NCBI GenBank assembly: GCA_947630705.1
Contig: CANRIK010000005.1
Span: forward strand, 31,090 to 95,089
Source: an uncultured Clostridia bacterium
Lineage (GTDB): Bacteria; Bacillota; Clostridia; Christensenellales; Borkfalkiaceae
Direction: 5' to 3'
Length of the DNA stretch: 64,000 nt
Shown: positions 49,019-57,537 of the stretch, one piece after another
Layout: the number at the start of each line of letters is the position of its first letter
How positions within the stretch are numbered: position 1 is the stretch's first letter
Notes under the pieces: generated by a model
What the model saw: only the letters and a program-made list of their open reading frames with translations
Databases searched by the model: none
Told to the model about the DNA's origin: nothing
Position numbers and translations under genes: made by a program

Positions 49019-52000
49019 CGATATAATCCAAAAACTGAATATTCTGCAAAAGGTTGCCGTGATTTCTTCCGCCCTTCGTGAAGAGCCTTTCGTTCAGGCG
49101 GAAATTCCGCCCGTGCGCGCCGCGTCTCTCGCGGAGTCGGGCAAGAAAAGCGGAGTGTCCTATGCAAGCGCCGCTCGTTCTTGGAATCCCGAACTGATCG
49201 GCAAGATGACGGAGGAACTCGTTCTCGACGGCGCTCGCGACGGAAACAAACTTTTCATTACGCCCGATTTGAAAACTGCGATAAATCCCTATAAAGAGGG
49301 ACTGTCGGAGGACCCCATGCTCAACGGCGCCATCGGCGCGGAAATTCTTCGCGCCGTAAAGAACGTCGGAGCGGCCTCCGGTCTGTATCGACCCTCCGTA
49401 GGCGAAAACGAGACCGATTTTCTTGACGGTGCGGCGAATGCGTCGGCCGTCAACGAACTTCTCGTAAAACCGTTTATCAAGTCGGTCGAAGAGTGCCCGT
49501 GCGACGCGGTATATCTCGACCCTTCGCGAGAAGGAGGCGGCTATCTTGCGGTAAACCGCGCCATATTCAACGAAGTTAAAAACGGGCTGTTCGGCGACGC
49601 GTTCATAGTCGGAGAGGGCGATATCGCTCCCAACGACGCAGTATCCCTTCTTTCGGGCAAATTGACGCTCGGCGGATGCGCAATGCCGCTCGAAAAGGCG
49701 GCTCGCCGATATATACAGCTCAAAGGATACGAAGATGAGGGGAGCATCTCTCATCGCGAAATAGAGGATTCTCTCTATGAGGGAAGCGCGGTAGACGAGA
49801 AAAAACTCGATGAAATTTTAGATGAAATCATAGATTTCGCTTTAAAGCTCGACGAGCTCGAAATTTCCCGCGATAGCTTTGCCGCGCCCGAAATCGAAGA
49901 AAAAACAGTTACGCAAGAATCCGACACGGGCGATACGGATATGTCCGGAGAGCCCGAAAGTCCGCAAACGGACGAGGCCGCTTCACCCGTTGCCGAAGCC
50001 GAAACGGAAGCGGACGTCGCTCTTTCACCCGAAAGCGAGGCCGTCTCTTCCGAAGATTCCGATTTGCGGAACTTTGACGGCGACAGCGCGTGCGAGAGGT
50101 TGGCGGCGGAAAGCATGGTTCTTTTGAAGAACAACGGGCTTTTGCCGTTGAAAGAGGGCTCCGCAATAACCGTTTTGGGCGAAACCTATTCGGATTTGAG
50201 CTCTTTCAACGAAAAATTCCAAGTTACGGGAGCTGCCAAGGGTTACGACGGCGCGAGAGCAAGAAGCGATTCCTATCTTCCGACGGCTCTGCGCATTTCC
50301 AATAAAGCCGAGTATGCCGTCGTATTTCTCACGCCCGACGCCACGGGGCGAGAGCTCGCTCTTCCTCCCAACAGAATAGCCCTTCTCGACGCTCTCAAAA
50401 GGGGCGGCAAGAAGATAATAGCGGTGGTTACGGGCGACTTGCCCACCGATATGAGTTTCGACCGCTATGCGGACGGATTGATTCTCGCTCCTTCGGACGG
50501 CCCTTTCTGCGGCCGAGCGTTGGCGCGCGTAATCTGCGGAGACGTAAATCCGTCCGGTAAACTCGTCCGCACGTCTTTGGACGGCGCCGACGGGTATTTT
50601 CGCACGCTCCGCGCCGACAGAGACGGCGGCCGACTTCGCGTTGGAAGTTTTATCGGATATCGCCGCCATGAGACCGAAGGCGCTTCCGTAAGATATCCTT
50701 TCGGCTTCGGATTGAGTTATACTCAATTTGTCTATTCGGATTTGAAAATTTCCTCGGAAAAAGCCGAGTTTACTCTTACAAACAAGGGCAAGAGGGACGG
50801 TTTCGAAGTCGTCCAACTCTATATAGGCGCGCCTTCCGTCTCGCAAGTGTCTCCCAAAAAGCAGCTGCGCGGTTTCAAAAAGGTATTTCTTCGCGCCGGA
50901 GAGAGCAAAAAAATATCCCTGCCCCTCGATTCTTCCGTCTATGAGAGTTATGATTGCCGCCTCTTCTCGTACAACGTAGAGGAGGGCGAGTATATGATCT
51001 ATGTCGGTTCCTCGGTAAGAGATATACGCCTCGAAGGCAAAGTTTCCGTCTCGGGAGTCAAGCGCGCAAGTCTCAACGAAAAGAGATCGGAATATTTCCC
51101 CGACGACGATTTCGGCGACGGAAGCGAAGTCGGCAACGACAACCGTATACGCGCCAAGAGAGAAAATGTTCCCGAAAAGCTGAAAAACGCCAGAACCGCC
51201 GCGCTTTATATAACGCCGCTGATTGCTCTTGTGTTCTTTTTGCTTGTTTCCGTGCTCATACTCTCATATGCGCTCGACTATATTCTGCTGTCTTTCGCCG
51301 ACGCGGCCAAAGTGGAATGGTGTCTGTACGTAATAGCCGTCGGTATGTTGGCGCTCGTGCCTCTGCTGGGCAGTTTGAACAGAAAACGTCTCATACGTAT
51401 ACGCACTGTTTCAATTATTATTGCCCCCGTTTTGTTGGTCGTTTGCTTTGTTTTGGGCGGAATTCTTCTGTCAGAAAACGGAGGAATAGCCGAGGAAATA
51501 GCTTTGAGGGTAATTACATGTTTTGCCGTGGGCGTGCCGATATGCGCTCTTGTGGCAATTCGCATAGAGCGGCAGTTGTGGCGCACTAAAAAGGGCAAAA
51601 ACCGCTGGGATAAATATTACTTCACTCGCGAAAAAGAGGAAAAAATCACCGAGGACGGCGAGTTTGAAGAGGCCTTTAAAATCACCGAAGAGGCGCACAA
51701 ACGCCGTACGGAGGAATTGCCCGACGGCGAAACCGCCGCGCCCGTCCGCGAGGTCGTCAGATTTTACGATAAACAGCTCTCGTTTGTTCAGTTGCTCAAA
51801 GATCTCGATAAATTCCTTATCGAAAGGGGACTTTGGGTGGAGCAGGATTCCCTCAAAAGCTATATCGCGGCAATCTTTTCAAGCCGTCTCATAGTGGTGC
51901 CTTCCGACGGCGGAGCCGCGCTGTGCGAGGCTGTCGCAGAATATTTCGGTAAAAATGCGTATATAGACAACGCCGAAAAGTACGAAAGATACGGCGATTT

Positions 52001-52697
52001 GTTCACGCAATGGCGACAAAGCGGCAACGCAAGCTATCCTACCAATTTGAGCGCGGCAATGGTCATGGCGAGAAGAGAGAGCGCATACCTTCATACCGTT
52101 TTAATACGTCACGTAAAGAACACCGCGTTGAGCGCTCTGTTTGCGCCGTTTGCCGATGTGCTCTCGAAGAGGCGCGAGACCCTTCCCGTCGTGGGAGGGA
52201 AAGAGATTACTCTGCCCCCGAACGTGCTTATCGTTGTGGAAACGGATAACGCATACGATATACCGGCGGTCATTGCCGAAGTCGCTTCGGTAGTTTCGCC
52301 CGTATGCGAAGTTCGCGAACCTTCGCCCTATAAAACCATGTTACAGTCCGTCGGCTATGAGAGAATGGAGTCTATGACAAAGACCGTGCGCGACTATTAT
52401 CCCCTCGACGAGGAGTTGTGGAAGAGAGTGGACAGGCTCGACGATATGTGCAGAACGGCGCATATAGGTAACAGACTTTGGCTGAAACTCGAAACTCACT
52501 CCTCCGTGATGTCGGCGTGCGGCGACGGAAGCGACACCGCGCTCGACGGGGCTATCGCAACGGAGCTCTTGCCGTGGCTTTCGGCGGTTTGGAACGGCGA
52601 GGTAAACGGCAATCTTCACGATGTGCTTTCTGAAATATTCGGCGAAGGTAACATAAAGAGCACTATGGCAGCTTTAAAGGGAGGTGAGAGCCAATGA
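49005..52697 (+). CDS. Degenerate GH3 glycosidase fused through four membrane helices to an AAA-like domain
   Basis: A 1230-residue fusion. Residues 1-285 resemble a GH3 (beta/alpha)8 barrel but keep VGEGDIAPNDA where GH3 enzymes have the nucleophile motif SDW. An acidic linker (295-355) leads to the GH3 C-domain (AAESMVLLKNNGLLPLKEG, near 366) and the fibronectin-III-like domain (YPFGFGLSYTQF, near 563). Four helices (about 730-850) follow. The last 340 residues look like a decayed McrB-type AAA domain: FSSRLIVVPSDGGAALCEAV sits where Walker A should be and NVLIVVETDNAYDIPAVIAE where Walker B should be. There is no signal peptide; basic residues flank the helices on one side, so both ends should be cytoplasmic. 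Confidence 0.75.
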   Translation: MLKHSDIIQKLNILQKVAVISSALREEPFVQAEIPPVRAASLAESGKKSGVSYASAARSWNPELIGKMTEELVLDGARDGNKLFITPDLKTAINPYKEGLSEDPMLNGAIGAEILRAVKNVGAASGLYRPSVGENETDFLDGAANASAVNELLVKPFIKSVEECPCDAVYLDPSREGGGYLAVNRAIFNEVKNGLFGDAFIVGEGDIAPNDAVSLLSGKLTLGGCAMPLEKAARRYIQLKGYEDEGSISHREIEDSLYEGSAVDEKKLDEILDEIIDFALKLDELEISRDSFAAPEIEEKTVTQESDTGDTDMSGEPESPQTDEAASPVAEAETEADVALSPESEAVSSEDSDLRNFDGDSACERLAAESMVLLKNNGLLPLKEGSAITVLGETYSDLSSFNEKFQVTGAAKGYDGARARSDSYLPTALRISNKAEYAVVFLTPDATGRELALPPNRIALLDALKRGGKKIIAVVTGDLPTDMSFDRYADGLILAPSDGPFCGRALARVICGDVNPSGKLVRTSLDGADGYFRTLRADRDGGRLRVGSFIGYRRHETEGASVRYPFGFGLSYTQFVYSDLKISSEKAEFTLTNKGKRDGFEVVQLYIGAPSVSQVSPKKQLRGFKKVFLRAGESKKISLPLDSSVYESYDCRLFSYNVEEGEYMIYVGSSVRDIRLEGKVSVSGVKRASLNEKRSEYFPDDDFGDGSEVGNDNRIRAKRENVPEKLKNARTAALYITPLIALVFFLLVSVLILSYALDYILLSFADAAKVEWCLYVIAVGMLALVPLLGSLNRKRLIRIRTVSIIIAPVLLVVCFVLGGILLSENGGIAEEIALRVITCFAVGVPICALVAIRIERQLWRTKKGKNRWDKYYFTREKEEKITEDGEFEEAFKITEEAHKRRTEELPDGETAAPVREVVRFYDKQLSFVQLLKDLDKFLIERGLWVEQDSLKSYIAAIFSSRLIVVPSDGGAALCEAVAEYFGKNAYIDNAEKYERYGDLFTQWRQSGNASYPTNLSAAMVMARRESAYLHTVLIRHVKNTALSALFAPFADVLSKRRETLPVVGGKEITLPPNVLIVVETDNAYDIPAVIAEVASVVSPVCEVREPSPYKTMLQSVGYERMESMTKTVRDYYPLDEELWKRVDRLDDMCRTAHIGNRLWLKLETHSSVMSACGDGSDTALDGAIATELLPWLSAVWNGEVNGNLHDVLSEIFGEGNIKSTMAALKGGESQ

Positions 52698-53965
52698 CGC
52701 TTTTGTCTTTGCAGAGCATGTGGGACGTTCTCACTTCGCCGGTGTTCATGGTTATCTATATAGCCGCGGTAGTGTTGCTGATGATAGCTATAATAGTCAC
52801 CGTAATGGTGAACGAATACCGTTTCTCTTCCTTTGTCCGGAGAGTGGATAAGAACGGAGGAGAGTCGGACGAGGAAAAACCTCGCGAAGGCTCTCGCTTC
52901 GATATGCTTACGAGGCTCGACGAGGAACTGCCCTTGATGGCCGAACCGGAGTTTGCCGAAGATGTGACTTTGGAAGAGTTCTGCCAAAACTTCCGCAATT
53001 TTGCCGCAGGCAAGCTCCGCTTATATTACGATATAGGCATTATAAGGGAGTTCGTCGCCGGACTCGCAATATCTCATATCATTATTTTGCAGGGCATGTC
53101 GGGCACGGGTAAGACTTCGCTCGCATATGCGTTCGGCGAATTTATAAAAAATCCGTCTACGGTAATTCCCGTTCAACCCATGTGGAAAGACCGTTCGGAT
53201 CTTTTGGGCTATTACAATGAATTTACCAAGCGTTTTAACGAAACTCTGCTCTTGCAGAAGATGTACGAAGCCAACGGCAGAGCCGATATCTTCATAACCA
53301 TTCTCGATGAAATGAATATCGCCAGAGTGGAGTACTATTTCGCAGAATTTTTGTCCTTGCTTGAAATACCCAATCCCGACGCTCGCTATCTCGACGTAGT
53401 GTCCGACCACTGGGAAGACGATCCCAAAGAGATAAAGGACGGGCGCATAAAACTTCCCGAAAATATGTGGTTTTTGGGCACGGCAAACAACGACGACTCG
53501 ACTTTCGCAATATCCGACAAGGTTTATGACCGCGCCATGGTAATAAATATAGACTCGAAATCCGACCCGTTCACCGTTCCGGCATACAGGGCCATGCCGA
53601 TATCCGCGCGTAAATTCAGGGAGCTTGCCGCCGACGCGGTAACCGAGCGCAGAGTTTCCGCAGAAACGATATCCAATCTCGGAAAAATAGATAAATTCCT
53701 CTCCGAAAACTACCGCATATCCTTCGGTAACCGTATAATGAAGCAGATAATGACATACATACCCGTATATACCGCGTGCGGCGGAGACGAGTTGGACGCA
53801 CTTGACGATATCCTCTCAAAGAAAGTTTTGAGAAAACTCGCAACGCAGAATATGACTTACAGAAAATCCGTGCTTGAAGCGCTGTGCAATACATTCAACG
53901 AATATTTCGGCGAAGAGAGAATGACGCGCTGCCTCGCCACGGTCAGAAGACTTGCAAGGAATTAA
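52694..53965 (+). CDS. Membrane-anchored McrB-like AAA+ ATPase (first copy)
   Basis: A 423-residue protein with one N-terminal helix (about 16-38), a short linker and a MoxR/McrB-type AAA+ domain. Motifs: Walker A LQGMSGTGKTSLAYAFGEF (near residue 133), MWKDRSDLLGYYNEFTKRF, Walker B ITILDEMNIARVEYYF (near 202), and sensor 1/arginine-finger region GTANNDDSTFAISDKVYDRA (near 262). All ATPase residues look intact. It overlaps the GH3-fusion gene by 4 nt and is followed 3 nt later by the DUF2357-like gene, the usual partner of McrB-type ATPases. It is a close paralogue of the protein at 56023-57486. Confidence 0.85.
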   Translation: MTLLSLQSMWDVLTSPVFMVIYIAAVVLLMIAIIVTVMVNEYRFSSFVRRVDKNGGESDEEKPREGSRFDMLTRLDEELPLMAEPEFAEDVTLEEFCQNFRNFAAGKLRLYYDIGIIREFVAGLAISHIIILQGMSGTGKTSLAYAFGEFIKNPSTVIPVQPMWKDRSDLLGYYNEFTKRFNETLLLQKMYEANGRADIFITILDEMNIARVEYYFAEFLSLLEIPNPDARYLDVVSDHWEDDPKEIKDGRIKLPENMWFLGTANNDDSTFAISDKVYDRAMVINIDSKSDPFTVPAYRAMPISARKFRELAADAVTERRVSAETISNLGKIDKFLSENYRISFGNRIMKQIMTYIPVYTACGGDELDALDDILSKKVLRKLATQNMTYRKSVLEALCNTFNEYFGEERMTRCLATVRRLARN

Positions 53966-53968
53966 AAA

Positions 53969-55972
53969 ATGACAGAAGCCGACATACTCTACCGCGCCTT
54001 CGGAGAACTTATTAAGTCCGTCGGAAAGGACGGCGGTATATCCAAAATTTTAGACGCCTCGGCAAAGGCGCCGACGCCGGCAAAACTGACCGTATATCAT
54101 CACGTCTGTAAAGTGGAAAACGACTGGCTCGACCAAATAGAGCGCGGACTTGTTTTCATCGGCAGAGCCATAGAAGAAGACAGACAGTTTATACGTTCCG
54201 AGGGCGAAGTTCAACCGATTGAAAAGGTCAAAAAAATTTCGAGGGAATCCGTACAGTATCTCTCTCGCCACAGCGACCTTATCACACGCAAACAGAAAGA
54301 TGACATAGTTCCCGATAAACTTTACACGGTGGAAAGGGACAGCGACTATGCCGTATACGAGAATAAGTTTCTGTATCTTTTGCTGTGCAGGATACGCGAA
54401 TTCGTGGGCACGAGATACGAGGCGATAAATTCCGCGTACAAGAAATACCGCGGCGAATACGAGGTGCAAAAGCACGTCATTACGTCCATGCGCCGCCTCG
54501 ATTTCGGTATAAAAATAACCGACGAGCAGGACGATATAGTCTCCGCTCCGGCGGATAAAGACTGCGCGGGCGCGCTCGAACGCATGGATAGAATTCTCGA
54601 AAGCGTATCTTTCTATCTGCATACTCCGCTTATGACGGAAGTTTCACATTCCGATAAAATAGGCGGCAACATAACAAAGACAAACGTGCTTCTGATGAAC
54701 AAAAATTTCAACGAAGCGCTGAACTTATATGAGTTTTTGCTCTCCTACGAGGGCGAAGGCTACGTCATAGAGGACGCCGTGGAAACTCCCGACCCCGTTC
54801 CTTACGAGGATATGCGCGAACTGTCCGTTCCGCCGATTCTGCTTGCCTTTCTCGTATACGAACACGGTCTGCGTCTCGAAGAGTATTTGAAGAATGAATA
54901 CGAAAAGGAAGAGGAGAGATTAAGGGAAGAGGCTCTGAACGAGCTGACGCGCAGGTTGCAGGAGATAAAGAGAAAGATTGAGAGCTCCGGCGTCGGCTTC
55001 GAGGAATATATTTCGGTTCTCGAAGATAAGATAAGGGAACTCGAAAAAAATCTGCCTGTCATGGAAAATCTGCGCGCCGAGAACAGCGAGCTTAAATCTT
55101 ACAATTTGAGGCTTGAAAACGAACGCAAGGTTCTGCTCGGCGACATAGAGGAGTTGAAGGCGGAAACAATTAGTCTCATGAACGAAATGCGGCTCGCGGA
55201 AGAACGCCATATAAACGAGATTTCGGAGCTCAAAGCGGCGTTCGAAGACGAAAAGCAACAAATGAAACAGGCGCATGCGGAAGAGATTGAGAAAATTTCC
55301 CTTGCGGCGGAAGAAAAATTGTCCGAGGTAAAGGCAAGTCATGCCGAAGAACTTTCTCGCTTAAAGGAAACTCATTTGTCGGAGCTCGAAGCTGTCGGGT
55401 CCTCGTATAAGGAGAAAATCAAAAACCTCGAAGAGGAAAGAAAGAGGGAGTCGGAAAGAATCAGAAGAGAATTTGCAGCCAAATTTTCCGAAGAGGACGC
55501 CCGTCTCAAAGCCAGCGAGGGCGAGAGCGCGAAGAGAGGCGAAGAACTGATTAAAGTCAGAGAGGAATTAAGAGATTCAGGCAGGGAGAGGGAAGTGCTC
55601 GAAGCTCGTCTTTTGGCCCTTCGCAGAGAGTACGGGCTCTTGACTTCGGCGGACGATTTCACAACGGAAGAGGGATTCAACGCCCTCGAACATGAATTCG
55701 AAGTGCTCGGCAAACTTGTCCGCGACGAGTGGAACGACGTCAAAAAAATACTCAAAAAAGAGTTTCATTCGAGCATACTCGAATCAATGCACAAAAAGAA
55801 GCCCCGTAAAAGCAAGGAGTACGAGGACCTCAAACAGAAAGTAAACTCGCGTAAAGAGAGGGAAAGACTCTCAAAGGAAATTACTTCGGAGAAAGAAGAA
55901 AAAGCGGATACCGGAACAGCCGCAAAAGATGCGGAAAACTCCGAAGTATCCGACTCCGACGAAAACGTGTAG
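53969..55972 (+). CDS. DUF2357-like protein with a long coiled coil
   Basis: A 667-residue soluble protein. Residues 1-290 resemble DUF2357, found in McrC-like partners of McrB ATPases: RDSDYAVYENKFLYLLLCRI (near 128) matches its conserved Glu-Asn segment. Residues about 300-560 are a nearly continuous heptad coiled coil rich in Glu and Lys, and the C-terminus is highly charged (SRKERERLSKEITSEKEEKA). Many DUF2357 proteins end in a PD-(D/E)XK nuclease; no such motif is visible here. It may be a scaffold or rod linking the two AAA+ rings between whose genes it lies. Partner assignment is by position and domain; function is inferred. Confidence 0.65.
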   Translation: MTEADILYRAFGELIKSVGKDGGISKILDASAKAPTPAKLTVYHHVCKVENDWLDQIERGLVFIGRAIEEDRQFIRSEGEVQPIEKVKKISRESVQYLSRHSDLITRKQKDDIVPDKLYTVERDSDYAVYENKFLYLLLCRIREFVGTRYEAINSAYKKYRGEYEVQKHVITSMRRLDFGIKITDEQDDIVSAPADKDCAGALERMDRILESVSFYLHTPLMTEVSHSDKIGGNITKTNVLLMNKNFNEALNLYEFLLSYEGEGYVIEDAVETPDPVPYEDMRELSVPPILLAFLVYEHGLRLEEYLKNEYEKEEERLREEALNELTRRLQEIKRKIESSGVGFEEYISVLEDKIRELEKNLPVMENLRAENSELKSYNLRLENERKVLLGDIEELKAETISLMNEMRLAEERHINEISELKAAFEDEKQQMKQAHAEEIEKISLAAEEKLSEVKASHAEELSRLKETHLSELEAVGSSYKEKIKNLEEERKRESERIRREFAAKFSEEDARLKASEGESAKRGEELIKVREELRDSGREREVLEARLLALRREYGLLTSADDFTTEEGFNALEHEFEVLGKLVRDEWNDVKKILKKEFHSSILESMHKKKPRKSKEYEDLKQKVNSRKERERLSKEITSEKEEKADTGTAAKDAENSEVSDSDENV

Positions 55973-56022
55973 ATTTCGGAAATCATTATTAAAACAACGT
56001 CCGTCGGGTAAGTTATCTGGTC

Positions 56023-57486
56023 ATGGCAAAAAAGAACAACGACAAATTTCAGAATAAGTGGGAGAAATTGAGAAAGCGTTCGAAAAGGCGCTATATCTCC
56101 TCCATAGTAGCCCTCGTTCTCGTCATTCTGATCGGTGGGTCGTTTTTGGCCGTGCTCATTCATCTCGAATTAAACGGACTTTTGAGCGGACTAATAGGAA
56201 TATTGAAGGCTTTTCTCGTCGCGCGCGACGTGGATTTTACTATAATCATATTCTGGCTGCTTACGATACCGATAGTACTGATTCTCATCAACTTGGTGAA
56301 CTTCATCAGACGGCTTCGGTTCAGAAATTACCGCAGAACATGGGAGGAGACGGCAAAACTTGCCATAGAAGAGGAAAAACACGAGTTCTTTCTTCAACAG
56401 GAGAAACTCAAACGCACGAAGAGATTCTCCACGCTCAACGATATTTCTCCCTTTGAAGATGACAGAGCATTAAAAGAGATAAATTCTCTCAAAGAGTTAT
56501 GCGAGGGCTTTCGCGCATTTGCGGCTTCCGAGCTTCGTCTTTTCTACTCTCCCGAGCAGATAAGGGTATTTGTGGCAAGTCTCGCCGTTTCGCATATTCT
56601 GATTTTGCAGGGCATGTCGGGCACAGGCAAGACTTCGCTTGCGTATGCGTTCGGCGAATACATGGGCAATCCGTCCGCGATAATTCCTGTTCAGCCGATG
56701 TGGAAAGACCGTTCCGATCTTTTGGGATATTTCAACGAGTTTACAAAAAAGTACAACGAAACTCCCCTCCTCAAAAAGATGTACGAGGCGAATAAGAGCG
56801 AAAATATGTATCTAACCGTGCTCGACGAAATGAATATAGCCCGAGTGGAGTATTATTTCGCGGAGTTTTTGTCCCTTCTCGAAATACCCAATCCCGAGTT
56901 GAGATACCTTGAAGTCGTTCCCGACGTATGGGAAGACGACCCTCCCGATTTGAAAAACGGAAGAATTAAACTCCCCGAAAACATGTGGTTTATAGGAACC
57001 GCGAACAACGACGACTCGACTTTTGCCATATCCGATAAAGTATACGACAGAGCCATGATAATAAATCTCGAAACGCGCACGTCGCCTTTTGCGATTTCTG
57101 GCAGAAGAAAGCCCATTAAGATAACATATCGGCAATTCGCCGCGCTTGCTTCAAGTTGCATCCGCGGATACGAGATGACAAAGCGCAACGAGCGCAGGCT
57201 GAAAGAACTCGACGAATATCTCGTCTCCAAATTCCAGCTGTCGTTCGGCAATAGAATAATGCGGCAAATCCGCAGTTATATCTCCGTTTACGTCAGTTGC
57301 GGCGGCGAGGAATTGGAAGCGCTCGACGATATTCTCTCCAAAAAAGTTCTTCGGAAATTGGCGTATAAAGACCTTTCCGCTTACCGCAAGGATTTGACGG
57401 AAACTATAAAATATTTCGAAAATCTTTTCGGAGCCGAAAAAATGCCAAAGTGTTGCGCATTTCTTGCCATGATGGCAAAAAAATAA
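56023..57486 (+). CDS. Membrane-anchored McrB-like AAA+ ATPase (second copy)
   Basis: A 487-residue paralogue of the protein at 52694-53965. It has a basic N-terminus, two to three membrane helices (about 28-50, 55-70, 73-98), a linker and the same AAA+ domain: Walker A LQGMSGTGKTSLAYAFGEY (near 196), Walker B TVLDEMNIARVEYYF (near 265) and GTANNDDSTFAISDKVYDRA. The two AAA domains share most residues, but the anchors differ. The positive-inside rule puts the ATPase in the cytoplasm. The two copies could form a mixed hexameric ring at the membrane. Confidence 0.85.
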   Translation: MAKKNNDKFQNKWEKLRKRSKRRYISSIVALVLVILIGGSFLAVLIHLELNGLLSGLIGILKAFLVARDVDFTIIIFWLLTIPIVLILINLVNFIRRLRFRNYRRTWEETAKLAIEEEKHEFFLQQEKLKRTKRFSTLNDISPFEDDRALKEINSLKELCEGFRAFAASELRLFYSPEQIRVFVASLAVSHILILQGMSGTGKTSLAYAFGEYMGNPSAIIPVQPMWKDRSDLLGYFNEFTKKYNETPLLKKMYEANKSENMYLTVLDEMNIARVEYYFAEFLSLLEIPNPELRYLEVVPDVWEDDPPDLKNGRIKLPENMWFIGTANNDDSTFAISDKVYDRAMIINLETRTSPFAISGRRKPIKITYRQFAALASSCIRGYEMTKRNERRLKELDEYLVSKFQLSFGNRIMRQIRSYISVYVSCGGEELEALDDILSKKVLRKLAYKDLSAYRKDLTETIKYFENLFGAEKMPKCCAFLAMMAKK

Positions 57487-57537
57487 CTTATTAAAGCAGT
57501 TTAAACAGTAAAAAATTCAGTAAAGGAGGTGCCGATA

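Noticed and set aside
49005..51060. Secreted beta-glucosidase (GH3)
   Set aside because: No signal peptide, an eroded barrel, no SDW nucleophile motif, and a topology that keeps the N-terminus inside.
52694..57486. A standard McrBC or type IV restriction system
   Set aside because: No nuclease motif is visible, both ATPases are membrane-anchored, and the operon also encodes giant surface proteins.
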